Of a stretch of DNA of 64,000 bases, positions 20,849-33,321 are shown piece after piece. The notes beneath the pieces are model-generated. The model did no database searches. It was given only the letters and a program-made list of their open reading frames with translations, and was not told the origin of the DNA. The stretch is from assembly GCA_936432065.2 (NCBI GenBank), contig OW386289.2, forward strand, positions 39,511,538 to 39,575,537. The letters are read 5' to 3'. Position 1 is the stretch's first letter. Every line of letters begins with the position of its first letter. Source of the stretch: Rutpela maculata. Taxonomy: Eukaryota > Arthropoda > Insecta > Coleoptera > Cerambycidae. A program made the translations under genes and the position numbers.

Positions 20849-23800
20849 AAGCAGGAGGGGCTGACTTTCATCAATCAAGCCTTTGGTGAGTAGCGCCACC
20901 ACTTACTCCAGCTGGGGGTGCAAAATCGAACCGGCAGCCCTAGCGCACCCGGGAGGGGAAAGCTCTTTCCCCTTTGGTATCGGTCGTGGGCTTGCTGGGC
21001 TAACCACCCACAAGCCCTATCTTCTGGTTCCCGCAGGCAGGGCGGCCGTTGACGACGAACGCCATGAACTAGGACGCTTTGAGTGAACAGATGAACTGAG
21101 AGACGACCTTATGCAGTGCTACGAAAGCAGTGAGCCCGCACGAAGTGGATACATGGGGCGAATGCATGCTCTGTAGTGTGCAAGGCACCCAGAGTACAAC
21201 GCCTTCACGCCACAAAACCTGCGTGATTATGTATCCCACCTTCGTCGCAGGGGCTAAGTGAGACCTGCCTTTCAGCCGGTGAATGAGGTGGCCGAAAGTC
21301 CACCGAATGAACTGGTTGAGGATGCAGTCCCTGCCGTTCCACCAATACCAGAAGACCTCAGTACCAGAAGGGTAACTTAAAACCCCCCGGGCCACATGAT
21401 CTGACCAGAGTGGATGCAGAACTTCGTGCAGCGCTACCAGAAGAGGCTGACATCTGGCACATTAACTGTGCCGTGTATGCTGCCGCTCAACGCTTGCCAC
21501 AGGTGGAGAGGCGGAACACTGCCTCTCCACAGGAGAGAGCGAGACGGCGCATACAGAAGATGGAAGCCAAGACCCGGTCGGCGAGGCAACATGCATCCCG
21601 TATCCAATGTGTGATGGACTATATGGCGGCCAATAGGCCTTTCACGCCTAAAGATCGGCGAGTAGCTGCCAATTTAAGACGCGTCCATCACACACTCAAT
21701 GGGACAGTGCTGCAAACTACCAAACAGCACTGTCTCAACAGGATACGGATGCTAGTGGCTTGTAAGAAGTCACTAGTGAGGCGGGCGAGAGGGCTGGCGG
21801 AGAATCAACTTTTCCGCAAAAAGCCCTCGCGCCTTTTCGAGCCACCTCAGCGTGTTGTTGAAAATCCGCCGACTGTGGATCAGATGGAAAACTTCTGGAA
21901 AACGCTGTTCGAACAGAAGCTTCCACTCAATAGAGACTCTCCAGCCCTGGCACAGTTTGAAACCTTTTCCAAAGGCTTTAACAACCAAACGAGGTGTGCC
22001 AACCGATAACCCCAGAAGAGGTTCGAAGAGATCTTGAGGGCTCCAAGAACTTTGCTGCTCCAGGTCCCGATGGGATAAACAACTTTTGGTGGAAAAAATT
22101 ACCCAGTACCCACCACCATTTGGCCAGAATTTTCAATTCATGGCTAAATGGGGAGCAGCAAATTCCTTCTTGGGTTGTCGAGGGGCGGACAGTGCTGATC
22201 CCGAAGAACGGAGATTTGTCTGACCCAAAGAACTACCGGCCGATAACCTGTTTAAACGCATGTTACAAGGTGTTTACGCGCATCTTGTACATGCGGGTGC
22301 TCCATGCAGTTGAACCGGTTTACGAGCGGATATATGAGCAACGAGGGTCAAAGAGAGGTGTCACTGGCTGCAAGGAGAACCTGCTGATTGACAGGTGTGT
22401 CACGCAGGACTCCGTGCAGTATAAGCGTAACCTCTCTATGGCCTTGATCGATTACCGCAAGGCATTTGACATGACATCACACGAGCTTATTGTACACTTG
22501 CTCCAATGTCTTGCGGTGGCCGGTCCCGTAGTGAGATGTATCGAAGAACTGATGCCGCTCTGGAGGACTCGCTTTACCATAACATCGGGTAACATAGAGT
22601 CCAGACGGAGCCGGTATCTTTCAGAAGGGGAGAATTTCAGGGAGACTCCCTCAGCCCCCTTCTGTTTTGCATCTCACTACTGCCATTATCCGCTGCGGAA
22701 AACCCGTGGCTACAACTGCGGTACCACCGGCGACAGGAGGCAAAAGGTCACCCATCTGTTCTATATATGACCTTAAACTTTATGCCTCCGGAGAGAGGGA
22801 CTTACACCAGTCCCTCAGGGTGGTACACGAGTACACGCAGGCTGTCGGCATGGAGTTCGGGTTAGACAAATGTGCACTGGTCCATCTCAAGAGAGGACGA
22901 TGCGGGAACTACGGAGAGGACGCGCAGCTCGTGGACGGAAGCATTTTACATCATCTAGATGCCGGAGAGTCGTACACTTACTTGGGTGTCGAGCAACGCT
23001 CCACCCAAGAAGTGAGTGTAGTGAAAAACGCTCTCCGCGGCAAGTATCAGCACCGACTCCAACAGATCTGGTCTTCAGAGCTGTCGGGGAAGAACAAGGT
23101 GTCTGCTACCAACATGCTTGCCGTTCCCATCCTTCTCTACTCCTTTGGAGTAGTGAAATGGACTCAAGAAGAGTTGCGTCAACTCGACGTAGGAACCCGC
23201 AAGAAGATGCATCTCAATAGGAGTTTGCATCCTAAATCGTCCGTTCCACGGCTATACCTCCCACGACATCGGGGAGGCCGTGGACTCTTGAGTTTGGAGA
23301 GTCTCCATAATAGGATGGTTCTGGATGGAGCCTGTAAGGTCATCAGGAGTTCGGATCCCCTCCTTTGCATGGTCCGAGACCATGAAAATGCAGGGGTAGG
23401 AGCCTTTCTGTTTAAGGCAGCACAGAGAGCAGCCGATGAACTTGGTCTCTCCTTCGACGTCGAGCGGGTAAATTGCGACTCTGTCACCGAGTTGGAACCT
23501 GCTCGGCGAAAAGCCCAAATTAAAGCTGCAGAACACAACAACTTTCTGCAGCTGCACACGGATAAGCCAATGCATGGAGTTTTCTATAAAAATATAGAAA
23601 ACCTTGGCTTATCCGAAAGGCTGACCTTTGCCTTCTTAAGGTCAGCCGGGCTGAAGTCTGAGACCGAGGGATTCATAATGGCTTGCCAGGATGGTGTATT
23701 TAACACCCTCGTCTATCGTAGTCGTGTCATGGGTATAGAGGTCCCTGATGTCAGCTGCAGGGCCTACCGCAGGGCGCCAGAGACTCTTATGCACTTGCTG

Positions 23801-24450
23801 TCGGCTTGCCCGACATATGCAGTCTCGGCCTATATCCAAAGGCACGACGGAGCATTACGAGTGCTTTATTACCATTTAAGGCACTAGTATGGGATAGACG
23901 AAACACCAGTGCTGCCTTACGCTCCGGGGGATATTGAGTCCGTTGTGGAAAATGAGAAGTGTCTAATTTATTGGAACTACTCTTTTCCCACCGTCAGGTA
24001 AATACAAGCCAACAAGCCTGACGTAGTACTCCTCGACCATCAATTCAAGACAATGTTCGTCGTGGAGTTCTCGGCTCCCGCGGAGAACAACATTGTCTTG
24101 AAGGAGGAGGAAATACGGACAAAATATCGAGATCTGCTCTTCGAACTCCGCAGACTGTATCCAGACCATACTGTTAAGATAGTGGTACTGATTATAGGAG
24201 CCCTCGGTGGAACGAGACACACACTACTTTCGGAACTTAAGATCATACCGGCATGCCAAAAATTCGGCAGAGGACTTAGCCGGCAGAATGCAGAAGGCCG
24301 TCATTCTCGGTTCATTACGTCTGCTCAGGACACACGATTCCTGGACCCAGTAGTCACTCACCCTACGGGCGTGGGAAGTGGCTACCGGTACTACCAGCTC
24401 CCCTCTGTGAGGCTCGGAGCCACAGAGAAGGGTGACTGGTTTTTAGCTAA
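20849..24450 (+). mobile_element. R4/Dong-clade non-LTR retrotransposon, lineage A, near full length (copy A1)
   Basis: Bounded on both sides by (TAA)n. The 5' end (GCAGGAGGGGCTGACTTTCA at 20851) matches the 5' end of another lineage A copy at 63.64 kb, so this copy is essentially complete at about 3.6 kb. The 3' UTR ends AGCTAAATAATAA without a long poly(A). R4-clade elements encode one protein with reverse transcriptase and a restriction-like endonuclease, and Dong is known to insert in TAA repeats. Confidence 0.88.
21060..24345 (+). pseudogene. R4/Dong-type reverse transcriptase and restriction-like endonuclease, copy A1
   Basis: Single ORF protein of target-primed retrotransposition, now broken. 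The N-terminal region (TDELRDDL, GYMGRMHAL, RDYVSHLRRRG) has stops near 21170 and 21255. A basic region follows (21410-22009). RT: APGPDGINN (about 22058), GRTVLIPKNGDLSDPKNYRPI (about 22180), GCKENLLIDR (about 22368), ALIDYRKAFD with the catalytic Asp (about 22442). Frame changes lie near 21995 and 22600, and a third falls exactly on the YMDD box: ttctatatatgacctt at 22758-22774 lacks bases present in the other copies. The C-terminal zinc-like part (CRAYRRAPETLMHLLSACP) is followed by the endonuclease NKPDVVLLDHQ and FVVEFSAPAENN (about 24015-24090), with stops at 23885 and 23999. Confidence 0.88.
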
Positions 24451-24473
24451 ATAATAATAATAATAATAATAAT

Positions 24474-24709
24474 TCTGTCATCAACTGGTGTTATCCCGAC
24501 AACTGTGAAGAAGAGTCTGGACACAATCGGCATTAACCAACACATTATTGGTCTGATCCAGAAAGCTACAATACTCAGCACCTGTAATATAGTCCGAAAG
24601 TTCTTAAATATACCAGTTACATAAATATGCAATAGAAGCTTATTATCTTGCCTCATGGGGGGCCGATTATAAGCTAATTCCACTCTAAACGTAAGAAAAC
24701 TTAAAATGA

Positions 24710-24711
<2 letters not shown>
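24474..24711 (+). mobile_element. Very short R4-clade 3' fragment between (TAA)n tracts
   Basis: Starts inside coding sequence: TGVIPTTVKKSLDTIG, LIQKATILSTCNIVRKFLN, then a stop. This is the C-terminal ~50 residues typical of R4/Dong proteins, closer to lineages D and E than to A. It is followed by a short 3' UTR and (TAA)n at 24711-24754. An extreme 5' truncation. Confidence 0.75.
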
Positions 24712-24754
<43 letters not shown>

Positions 24755-24884
24755 CTGGCATCTACAGTCACTAACCCTGCGGGACGCGGGGAGTGGCTGT
24801 AGATAATCCGCTGGCGCTTCTCCCGTGAGAATGTCGGAGACACGGGAGAACTGTCCAGCATCGCACACGCGAAAAAAAAAAAAA

Positions 24885-24892
<8 letters not shown>
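24755..24892 (+). mobile_element. R4 lineage B 3'-UTR-only fragment
   Basis: Nearly identical to the 3' UTRs at 47.80-47.93 and 55.47-55.59 kb. Holds the two-hairpin fold (CAGTCACT..AGTGGCTG; TCTCCCGTG..CACGGGAGA), then an A14 run and (TAA)n. No coding sequence is left. Confidence 0.85.
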
Positions 24893-24914
<22 letters not shown>

Positions 24915-24915
<1 letters not shown>

Positions 24916-25608
24916 TGAAGGAAACAATGACATCAGACTCGTGTAGGAAATGCAGTTCCCAGCCTGAGACTATAGAACACATTCTATCGTCATGTCCGTA
25001 TCTGGCAGGTACAAAGTACTTAGATAGACACAACAAAATCGCTGCGATTATCTATCTAGAGATTATCAAAATACACGAAATTCAATTAGAACAACCAGAA
25101 CCATATTACCTGATCAAGCCACCGCCAGTGTTAGAAAATGAGGAACTAAAAGTATACTGGGACAAAGGTATCATCACAGACAGAACTGTCGAACACAATA
25201 GACCGGATATAACCGTCTTATACAAAAAACAAAAAAGAGCTCTCTTGATTGACATATCTGTTCCTAGTAACAATAACCTGCAACAAAAACATCAACAAAA
25301 AATTAATAAATATTCCGAACTTAAAAGAGAAATAAAAAGAATATGGAACCTGGAGAAAGTAGACATCGTCCCAATAATAATTTCCTCAATGGCACTGATC
25401 CCTAAGAACCTAAAAGAATATCTAATAAAACTGAATATCCCGGAGAGTACCTACCATCTTATGCAGAAATCCGTTATTTAAATGCCACTAATATAGTAAG
25501 ATCGTTTCTGGAACCTTAGACCCGGAGCAGTGATCTTGCCTTTAGGGCCGATCATAGCCTGGTTAACAAATCACGGTTATAGTGCCAGTAAAAAAAAAAA
25601 AAAAAACA
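24915..25608 (+). mobile_element. R4-clade lineage F, 5'-truncated copy with open C-terminal frame
   Basis: Between (TAA)n tracts. The frame reads from the repeat itself to 25481: CRKCSSQPETIEHILSSCP is the Cys/His motif, LAGTKYLDRHNKIAAI follows, and the restriction-like endonuclease shows NRPDITVLYKKQ and LLIDISVPSNNN (PD...D). It ends near YHLMQKSVI. The 3' UTR differs from A-C and ends in an A16 run before (AAT)n. An uninterrupted 200-codon tail suggests a relatively young copy. Confidence 0.82.
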
Positions 25609-25631
25609 ATAATAATAATAATAATAATAAT

Positions 25632-25810
25632 GAGAAGGCCGTCATTCTCGGTTCATTACGTCTGCTCAGGGCACACGATTCCCGGACCCAGTAGTCACTT
25701 ACCCCACGGGCGTGGGGAGTGGCTACCGGTACTACCAGCTCCCCTCTGTGAGGGTCGGAGCCACAGAGAAGGGTGACTGGTTTTTAGCTCGCTAAAAAAA
25801 AGAAAAATAA
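25632..25810 (+). mobile_element. R4 lineage A 3' fragment (copy A2)
   Basis: Only the last codons (AVILGSLRLL region) and the 3' UTR, with hairpin stems CCCCAC/GTGGGG and CTCTGTG/CACAGAG, then AGCTCGCTAAAAA and a short AATAATAA. Confidence 0.82.
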
Positions 25811-25814
25811 TAAT

Positions 25815-25918
25815 GAAACATAGTCGTGGAGAGTGGCCCTAATGAATTAGTCGGCGCGGCTACCTTGTGGTGTCAGAGGCCACGGAAGCCCTGTCCGTCG
25901 GCAGGAACTAAAAAAAAA
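25815..25918 (+). mobile_element. R4 lineage C-like 3'-UTR fragment
   Basis: GTCGTGGAGAGTGGC and CGGCGCGGCTACC..GTCAGAGGCCACGGA match the 3' UTR of the lineage C element at 53.31-53.43 kb, ending in A9. The left half of the first hairpin is missing. Confidence 0.7.
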
Positions 25919-25929
25919 TGAAACAGAAA

Positions 25930-26612
25930 AATTGGCATGGAATGCGTGCTGGACAAGTGTGCAGTCGTCCACCTCAAGAGAGGACGATGCGGGATATTCC
26001 TTGAAGATGCACAGTTCGCAGATGGAAGCATCCTACGGTATCTGGATGCCAGAGAGATCTACACCTACCTGGGTGTGGAACAACTTCATATCCAGGACGT
26101 GAAACAAATTAAGGATACTCTCCACCGTCTCCGAACGATTTGGTCTTCGAACTTTCGGAGAAGAACAAGGTGTCTGCAACTAATATGCTTGTCGTTCCGA
26201 CTCTTATCTACTCCATTGGAGTAGTTAAGTGGACACTAGATGAGTTAGAATCAGTAACTGAACTTGATCCAAATCATCTGATAGACCACATTAAAGCCGC
26301 CGAGAAGATCTGTTCAGGCAGCACTTCGATAAGCCCAAGCACAGTCTATAACAAGATAGAGGCACTAGGTATATCGACAAAGCTGACTTTCGCTTTCTTA
26401 CGGTCAGCAAGGCTAAAGTTGGAGACAAGAGGGATCCATTGTGGCCTGCCTCGATGGTGTTATTAACACCTTGGTCTACCGCAGTCGCGTTATGGATGTA
26501 GAAGATCCGGACGTTAATTGTAGGGCCCACTGTCAGGCACCGGAGTCGCTCATGCACTTACTATCTGCATGTCCGATTTATGCGACTTCGGCTTACATCC
26601 ATAGGCATAACA
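25930..26612 (+). mobile_element. R4 lineage B/C fragment with internal deletion and lost 3' end
   Basis: Begins GMECVLDKCAVVHLKRGRCG and reads through YTYLGVEQ, then AVVPTLIYSIGVVKW-type sequence. Compared with the copy at 54.2 kb, about 300 bp between VKWTLDEL and SVTELDPN are missing. It continues to ATSAYIHRHN and stops abruptly at 26612 without endonuclease or 3' UTR, so the 3' side was removed after insertion. Confidence 0.78.
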
Positions 26613-27640
26613 AAAAGAAACTTTGTCTGTGGTTATTCTTACCGCATTCCTTTTCTCCTCCATTGCCCAATGACTATTTTATTAAAATATATGAGAATAT
26701 ATGTGTGAAGAGAGTTGACTATTTTAATTTGTAAACAATGTTAATGAATTAATTGTATTTGTTGCTTTAAGTTAAATCAGAAAAAAATTCGTCAAACCTA
26801 TCTTACTACGTATGTGCTAAGACATATCAAACTCACTCACACTTGCATACACACGTACGCGCGCACATAACAATCATACATACACTAGCTGCAAATATAT
26901 ATTTCTTAATTTATAATCTACTTTTTAATTTTATTTCCGAATAATTGTTTAGAATTTATTTCAGTCAGTTTATATTATACACAATTAGTCCTAGGTAAGT
27001 AAGTTATTTTTTCCTTATAGTTTTAGATAGCTCTGGAATTTTAATTGAGCTTTCCATATGTCTAGTTTTCTAATTATGACCTTTATTTGTTTACATTTAA
27101 GTTCTTTTTGTTCTAGGACTATAGTATAACAATAGATTTGACTGATATCTAAAATATTAGCCAGTTTACATAAAGAATCGGTTGGGTTTTTGTACCCTTT
27201 TATATGACAATTGTATGTTCCTCCCCAACTCCATAACCTCGTTGGAATTCAACAAAAGCATAGTAAAGATAATGCCAGTTCAATATAGATAAGACTTGCC
27301 AACTGGAGAATTAGACAGACAATTTTTTTTTAACAAAAAAATTGAATCTTTCAGTGAGCTAGATGCATTTTAATGTTTTAGCACTCACTGTGTAAAAAGC
27401 GAGGTAACATAAAAAAATATTTTGCATCACCTATGCAATCATTACTTCAGACAAAAAGTCAATAGAAAAAAAACACCCAAGCTTATACAAATAAATTTTA
27501 TGGAATTATGAATTCAATGACATATTTCTTATTGTCCTATGCCACTTATCCTCTCATTATCAGGATACCAGTTTCTAACATTTTTTTCTTTGTTTGCCAA
27601 ACTGTAAACATAAACCAATTGTAGTTCCGTGCTATTACAT
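26613..27640. other. Spacer upstream of the glycine-rich gene
   Basis: No gene seen. AT-rich, with an imperfect CA/TACA microsatellite near 26840-26890. It probably holds the upstream control region of the downstream gene, but no specific site can be supported. Confidence 0.35.
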
Positions 27641-27654
27641 AACGCTGAAGAAGA

Positions 27655-27662
27655 TATAAAAA
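27655..27662 (+). promoter_or_regulatory. TATA box of the glycine-rich gene
   Basis: TATAAAAA, 47 bases before the ATG at 27702. A start site 25-30 bases downstream would fall near TTTGCAGACT (27672-27681), giving a short leader. Confidence 0.65.
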
Positions 27663-27701
27663 CGGTGGTAATTTGCAGACTCTAACATAATCAAACCAAC
27701 C

Positions 27702-30700
27702 ATGAGGTGGTTTGGAACGTTAGTCTTATTAGCTGCTATAGCTTACAGTAGTAGAGCGGACCAAAGTGTATCAAGTGGAAATTCTTTATCAAGGCCACTT
27801 GGTGTTGTGTACTTACTCGAATTAGTTTCGGCGCCTAGAGAAAGGGCACCGGCTTTTGATGAAGAAATCAGCAATGATATTCCTGAAAGTACAATTAACG
27901 GTCAGAAACATACATACTTATTGATCCGTCCGTTTTCTAAAGATGTTGAAAATGTAGCAGAGCCCGCGGCATACCAAGAGGTAAGTAATGCTGTTGTATT
28001 TATAATGTGTCATGAAAGCGGTATTTACTAACTTATTGAATATAGTAAATATTGTGCAACAAGTGTTGAAAATACCACTTTTCACACGAGGACACGAGTG
28101 TGACAATTTGACGACACGAGCCGTAGGGGAGTATCGTAAGTAACACGAATATGAAAAGTGTTCTTCATAAGTGTTGTACACTATACTTTTTCTACGATTG
28201 ACCTCAATTTCAAAATTAACTCCCTCAGTGGGCGAAAACTACCCCTAAATTTGAATATAGAATATTTGAAAAAGTGTTACTAATTTATTTTTGAAACGTA
28301 GGATAGTTATGATTTTGAGATCGCTGATTCCGAATCTGAAGTCAAAATTAAATAATTCAAAATGGCGGCTCTAATATGACGGTTGGAATTTTTGTTTAAA
28401 CAAGTGTTTTAAAGGAACAAAATAAATTGAGCATCTAGGTGGTGCATATATTAACGAAACACACCATTTTTGAAAGAAAAATTAATTACTGAGCAATTAT
28501 AATAACAAAAAGGCGACATTTTGCTAAAATAAATGTGAAAACGCACATTGAATCGGCCATAACTTCTTTATTTTATAATATAGAAACAAACAAAAAATCA
28601 TTTTAAAGATTGATTAATTATCTTTTTTTGTTTCTTAGAATTTTTAATGGAAGTATCGCAGTTTTTAAGATATTCAACATTTTAAACTAAATATTTTGAC
28701 CTAAAACCTATACAATTAAATATCTTCGAAACCATCAACCCTACACAAATATCTATAAAAAAACAAATTCATTCTCAGTTTATGAGCTTCATTTTTGATA
28801 TCCACTATATTTTCTCTAAAACGAATATTTATTAAGATATTTGCAGAGAAACAAAAATGTTACGTTTTTTCTAAAATTTCTTTACAGTTTAAGCATTTTT
28901 TTTCTAAAGCAAGCGCTGTAAGCTGATGGAAAAATTTGAGCGTCTAAGTCATACTATATACTAACGAAAAATAGTATATGGGAAGATATTTTTAGTTTTA
29001 ATTGAGGACTATTTACATTAACAAAATGGCGACGTTTTTATTAAAAAAATTTGAAAAAGAACATTATTTCTGTCGTAACTTCTTTGTTTTTTATGCTATA
29101 GAAATAGAAAAATAGAAAAATCATTTGAAAACCTAATTAATAGTTTTTCATTTTGGTTGTTACCGCTTTTGACGTAAGTGCCATAGTTTCTGAGATTTAA
29201 AATTTAAACTAAATACTTCGCCTTATAGACGTCATATTTATACTTCCACATCTTCGAAACCATTAACTCTACAGAAATTAGAAAAAAGAAAATGAAATTC
29301 ATCCTCAATTTAGTAGCTTTCTTATTATTGTCTCTAGCATGTTTTCACTCACACACTTTTCGAGTTATTTGACGGGCATTGTTTTGAAATACCTTTTTTT
29401 TAAAGCTAAAATCACAATTTTCAAGTCGTTATAACTTAAAGTCTATCAATGTTTGTGAAAAGTTGCATAGAACCTTTTCTTCTTAAAATTTTCTCCAATA
29501 TTTTTTATTTTTTTCTTAGTTCCCACCCCCTGAAAAGAGGGGGCATCCACCTCCTATAAATTAGCAAGCCGCCGCATAATATAGAAACTTTCCTTTGATA
29601 CATTTACTATTCAGTTGCCAAAAATGAACGAAATCCGTTTCATATGACATTATTCCGAAGTTAAAACCTCTAGGTACTGTACTTAATATATAATTTGACG
29701 TTTCTAAAGCAAAGATCGTGAAACAACTTTAATTCTTTTCAACGCACTCTTATGATTTGACTTTACACCAGTGTAGAAATAATATTACCTTTTCACCCCA
29801 TTTACCCTAACTATTACCACAAACATATGTTTTGCGCACAAAAAATAATGAGAAATTGTAGTTTTACTTCCACATCCAGTGGAAGTATAGTAACTACAAA
29901 AAATTTTTTTTTAATTTTTATTGTCAAATAGGCTTAGAATGTCATGAAACGTCGAGATTTCAAGTTTGAGCGAAAAAAAAATTTCTGTCTGTCTGTCGGT
30001 CTGTAACTTTTTTTGTGCGCACGTTTACTCTGGAACCGTTTGAGATATTGACTTGAAATTTGGTACACATATGTACTTTAACGAGATCTAGAACTAGATT
30101 ATATTTTCATCTTGTTCCGTTGAAGGGTTGGAGGGTAAATTGGGGTAAATTTGGATTAAATAGGTAAATCAAGCAGGTAAGAGTTCATAAAATTGATATT
30201 TAGTATAGACAAGAGAAGCTAAGATCTCAAAAAACATTTTGGCATTAGCCACCCCCATTACCACCCCCACCCCATTATTAAAGGGGATTAAAAAAAAATG
30301 TGATTTAGTGTGTGTACAAGAACCAGAAACCTCAAAATATTTTTTTACTTTAACCACCCCCCAGTCACACCCCCAGTCACCACCTCCACCCCACTACCGA
30401 TGTGGGGTATCGTTTTATGGGTTTTTGGGGTAGAGGATTTCAAATATTATATTATTAAAGTTCCATAAATAATTATTTCCAGATACAACATTTTTTCGTT
30501 TTGTGACTTGGATAGAAAATCCGGATGTGGAAGTAGTGATTCCTTGGGCAGCGGTTTTTTAAACAGTCGTAGAGAAATGACTATTACAAATTGTGATATA
30601 CGATGCTTGTTTATAGATTGTAAATGTAAGGTACCGGTGAAAAATTTCTCACATATGGAATTAATAATTTTTAAGCGTAGTTAGCAGTCCATTTTAAGCA

Positions 30701-33226
30701 CTTTTCAAAAAAGTCATAGAAAAATAGTATTACGTTTAAAATGTAATAGTACCTAGAAAACTTGTTCGACTACTAATGACCTAAGTTGAGTTTTGTATAT
30801 AAATATTTATCCTTCGAAAAAAATAATTGTAATTGCATAATTATTTAGTATCCAACACAAGACGTCTATATTCTAGAGGGTGATAGGAGTAAATGAATCT
30901 ATGATCTGTGGAATTCTGTAACACAACTTCTTTTATTTATAATTCTATATTCAGATCTTTTTTGTCGGCTTCGCAAGATTCTAAAAAAGAATTCGACCCG
31001 TATGTATACTTTTCTTTATGTTTAGTTAGACATTACTCTGAATTAGCTTAAGTAATTTCTATGAAATCTTTCTCAATGAGCGTATACATAATAGTTTTAA
31101 ATAACAAATAACACGATTTGGATGTTCTTTTTTCAATTTGGAATTTACTGGAACCAAAAAATGAGCACCTTTTTGTGTAAAAATCTAAATTTTGCCTTCA
31201 TTTTCCTTGTATCATTTTTGATTTTGCAGATATCAAAATTTGCCAAGAGAAAATTTTAAGCTACTGTAATAAGCTTTAATTTGGTTCAAGGTACATGTTA
31301 AAAGATTTTTTTAAACCAGAGTTATGACTGTTTGAAGAACGTGACCTTTTCAGGACTACGTTCAAATGCACTTAATATTGATTGTATCTCGGCAACGATG
31401 AGCCTAAACGAATTTTTGTTATTTTTGTTACTTCATAAGCTAACTTTTTTGTTATGACAAACTTTTTCGAAAACGTGATCTTCTTTGAGTAATTTGCTTA
31501 AAACCTTTGAAAGATCAATGTTTTTTGCTTAAAAACCAACGTTTTCCACCCCTGTAAACTCGACGGATCTTAAAGAAATATTAACGTTATTTTTTTTTTT
31601 TTTTTGGGTAGAATTCGACGATCTACACCTTCCAAAAGTCACCTTTTCTTTTTTTCGAAACCCCCTGAGTTGGGGTGAAACTCGCCTCCAACGAAAAAGC
31701 ACCCTTATTCCTTTTTAATATATCATATTTGACCCATTTTGAATCAAACTGTCAAAAAATATTTGAACTGAAGACACAAGTGGATATGTAACAACAAAGT
31801 GATTTTGAAATAATTGATCTCAAACTTTTTAACAGCCTACCAACTTCAACAGTACATAGATCCTTTATCAATTTATAAATAAGATACTTTAGCATTAGAA
31901 ACAAATGTAATGTACCTGTGGGAATTTTGTGTACTTACAGCCTTCATTCATATCAAAAACTCGTTTTTTTCAACAAAGTGATTTTTGAGATAATTAATCT
32001 CAAAGTTTTTAACAACCTACAAACTTCAACAGTACATGGATCATTTATCAATTTATAAATAAGATATTTTAGCATTAGAAGCAAATGTAATGGACCTGAG
32101 GGAATTTTGTGTACTTATAGCCTTCATTCATATAAAAAAATCGTTTTTTTCGAAAATGTCACATAGACCCTTCATCCACTTGGGTCTTCAATTTAAAATT
32201 GCTATAGAATTAGTCCGAACTGAGATCACCAAGTTACTGTACAAAAAGTGCACACCACGCAAATTGCTTTACCCAATGAATGGGTAATGTTCCTGACACA
32301 AAATATCACTTGAATTTTAGTTTGCTAATCGAGTGATTTATTTTTTACAATTAATTATTTTTATTTATTTGCTTTTATATTGATTAGAGAATATTATTAG
32401 GTATTATGCAAATCACAACTTGCACACTTTTTTATTTATTATACAGAAAGTAGGTATTTTCATAATAAATAAAAAAGTGTGTAAGTTGTGATTTCCATAA
32501 TACCTAAATAATATTCTCTAATCATGATAAAAGCAAATAAATAAAAATAATTAATTATAAAAAATAAATCAAGAATAGGTTTGTAAATAATGAATGAATG
32601 TTTCTATGCTCTACTGATGAGAACTAACGAGTTCGAAAAAACTTGTACAACTTTTCTAGAGTTGAAATCGAATGTAAAGTTCAATAATTGTTGTGAATGA
32701 CTGAATTTCAATAAATAATTTAAGTATTTTCAATATATTTTTTTCCTTAAAATGCCAGGAATCCTATCATGTAATTCAATACTTCGTCAGTATTAGCTAG
32801 AAGAGTAGTTGTTTTGGTTGGTTTTCTAATAATGAGTGTTTTAAAGTGTTTTCCTAAGTAGTATATTAGCGTGACCCGATTGAGGTACCACTGTACAAAA
32901 AGTAGATGATTCCATATTAAATAAAAAAGTGTGAATGACTAAGTGTAAATAAATGATTTAAGTATTTTCAATATATTTTTTTTCTTTAAAATGCTAAGAA
33001 TCTTATCATGTAATTCAATACTTCGTCAGTATTAGCTAGAAGAGTAGTTGTTTTGATTGGTTCTCCAATAATGAGTGTTTTAAAGTATTTACCTTACTAG
33101 TATATTAGCGTGCCCAGATTAGGGCAACAATATACAGAAAGTACGTATTTTCATAATAAATAAAAAAGTGTGTAAGTTGTGATTTGCATAATACCTAAAT
33201 AATATTCTCTAAAAACGAGTGGACAT

Positions 33227-33321
<95 letters not shown>

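Noticed and set aside
24447..25036. Open frames giving poly-Tyr, poly-Leu or poly-Ile on the minus strand
   Set aside because: Produced by translating (TAA)n and A-run tracts; no protein evidence.
30239..30433. Thr/Pro-rich small open frame in intron 1
   Set aside because: Caused by a CCACCCCC-rich low-complexity tract, no start context or splice evidence.
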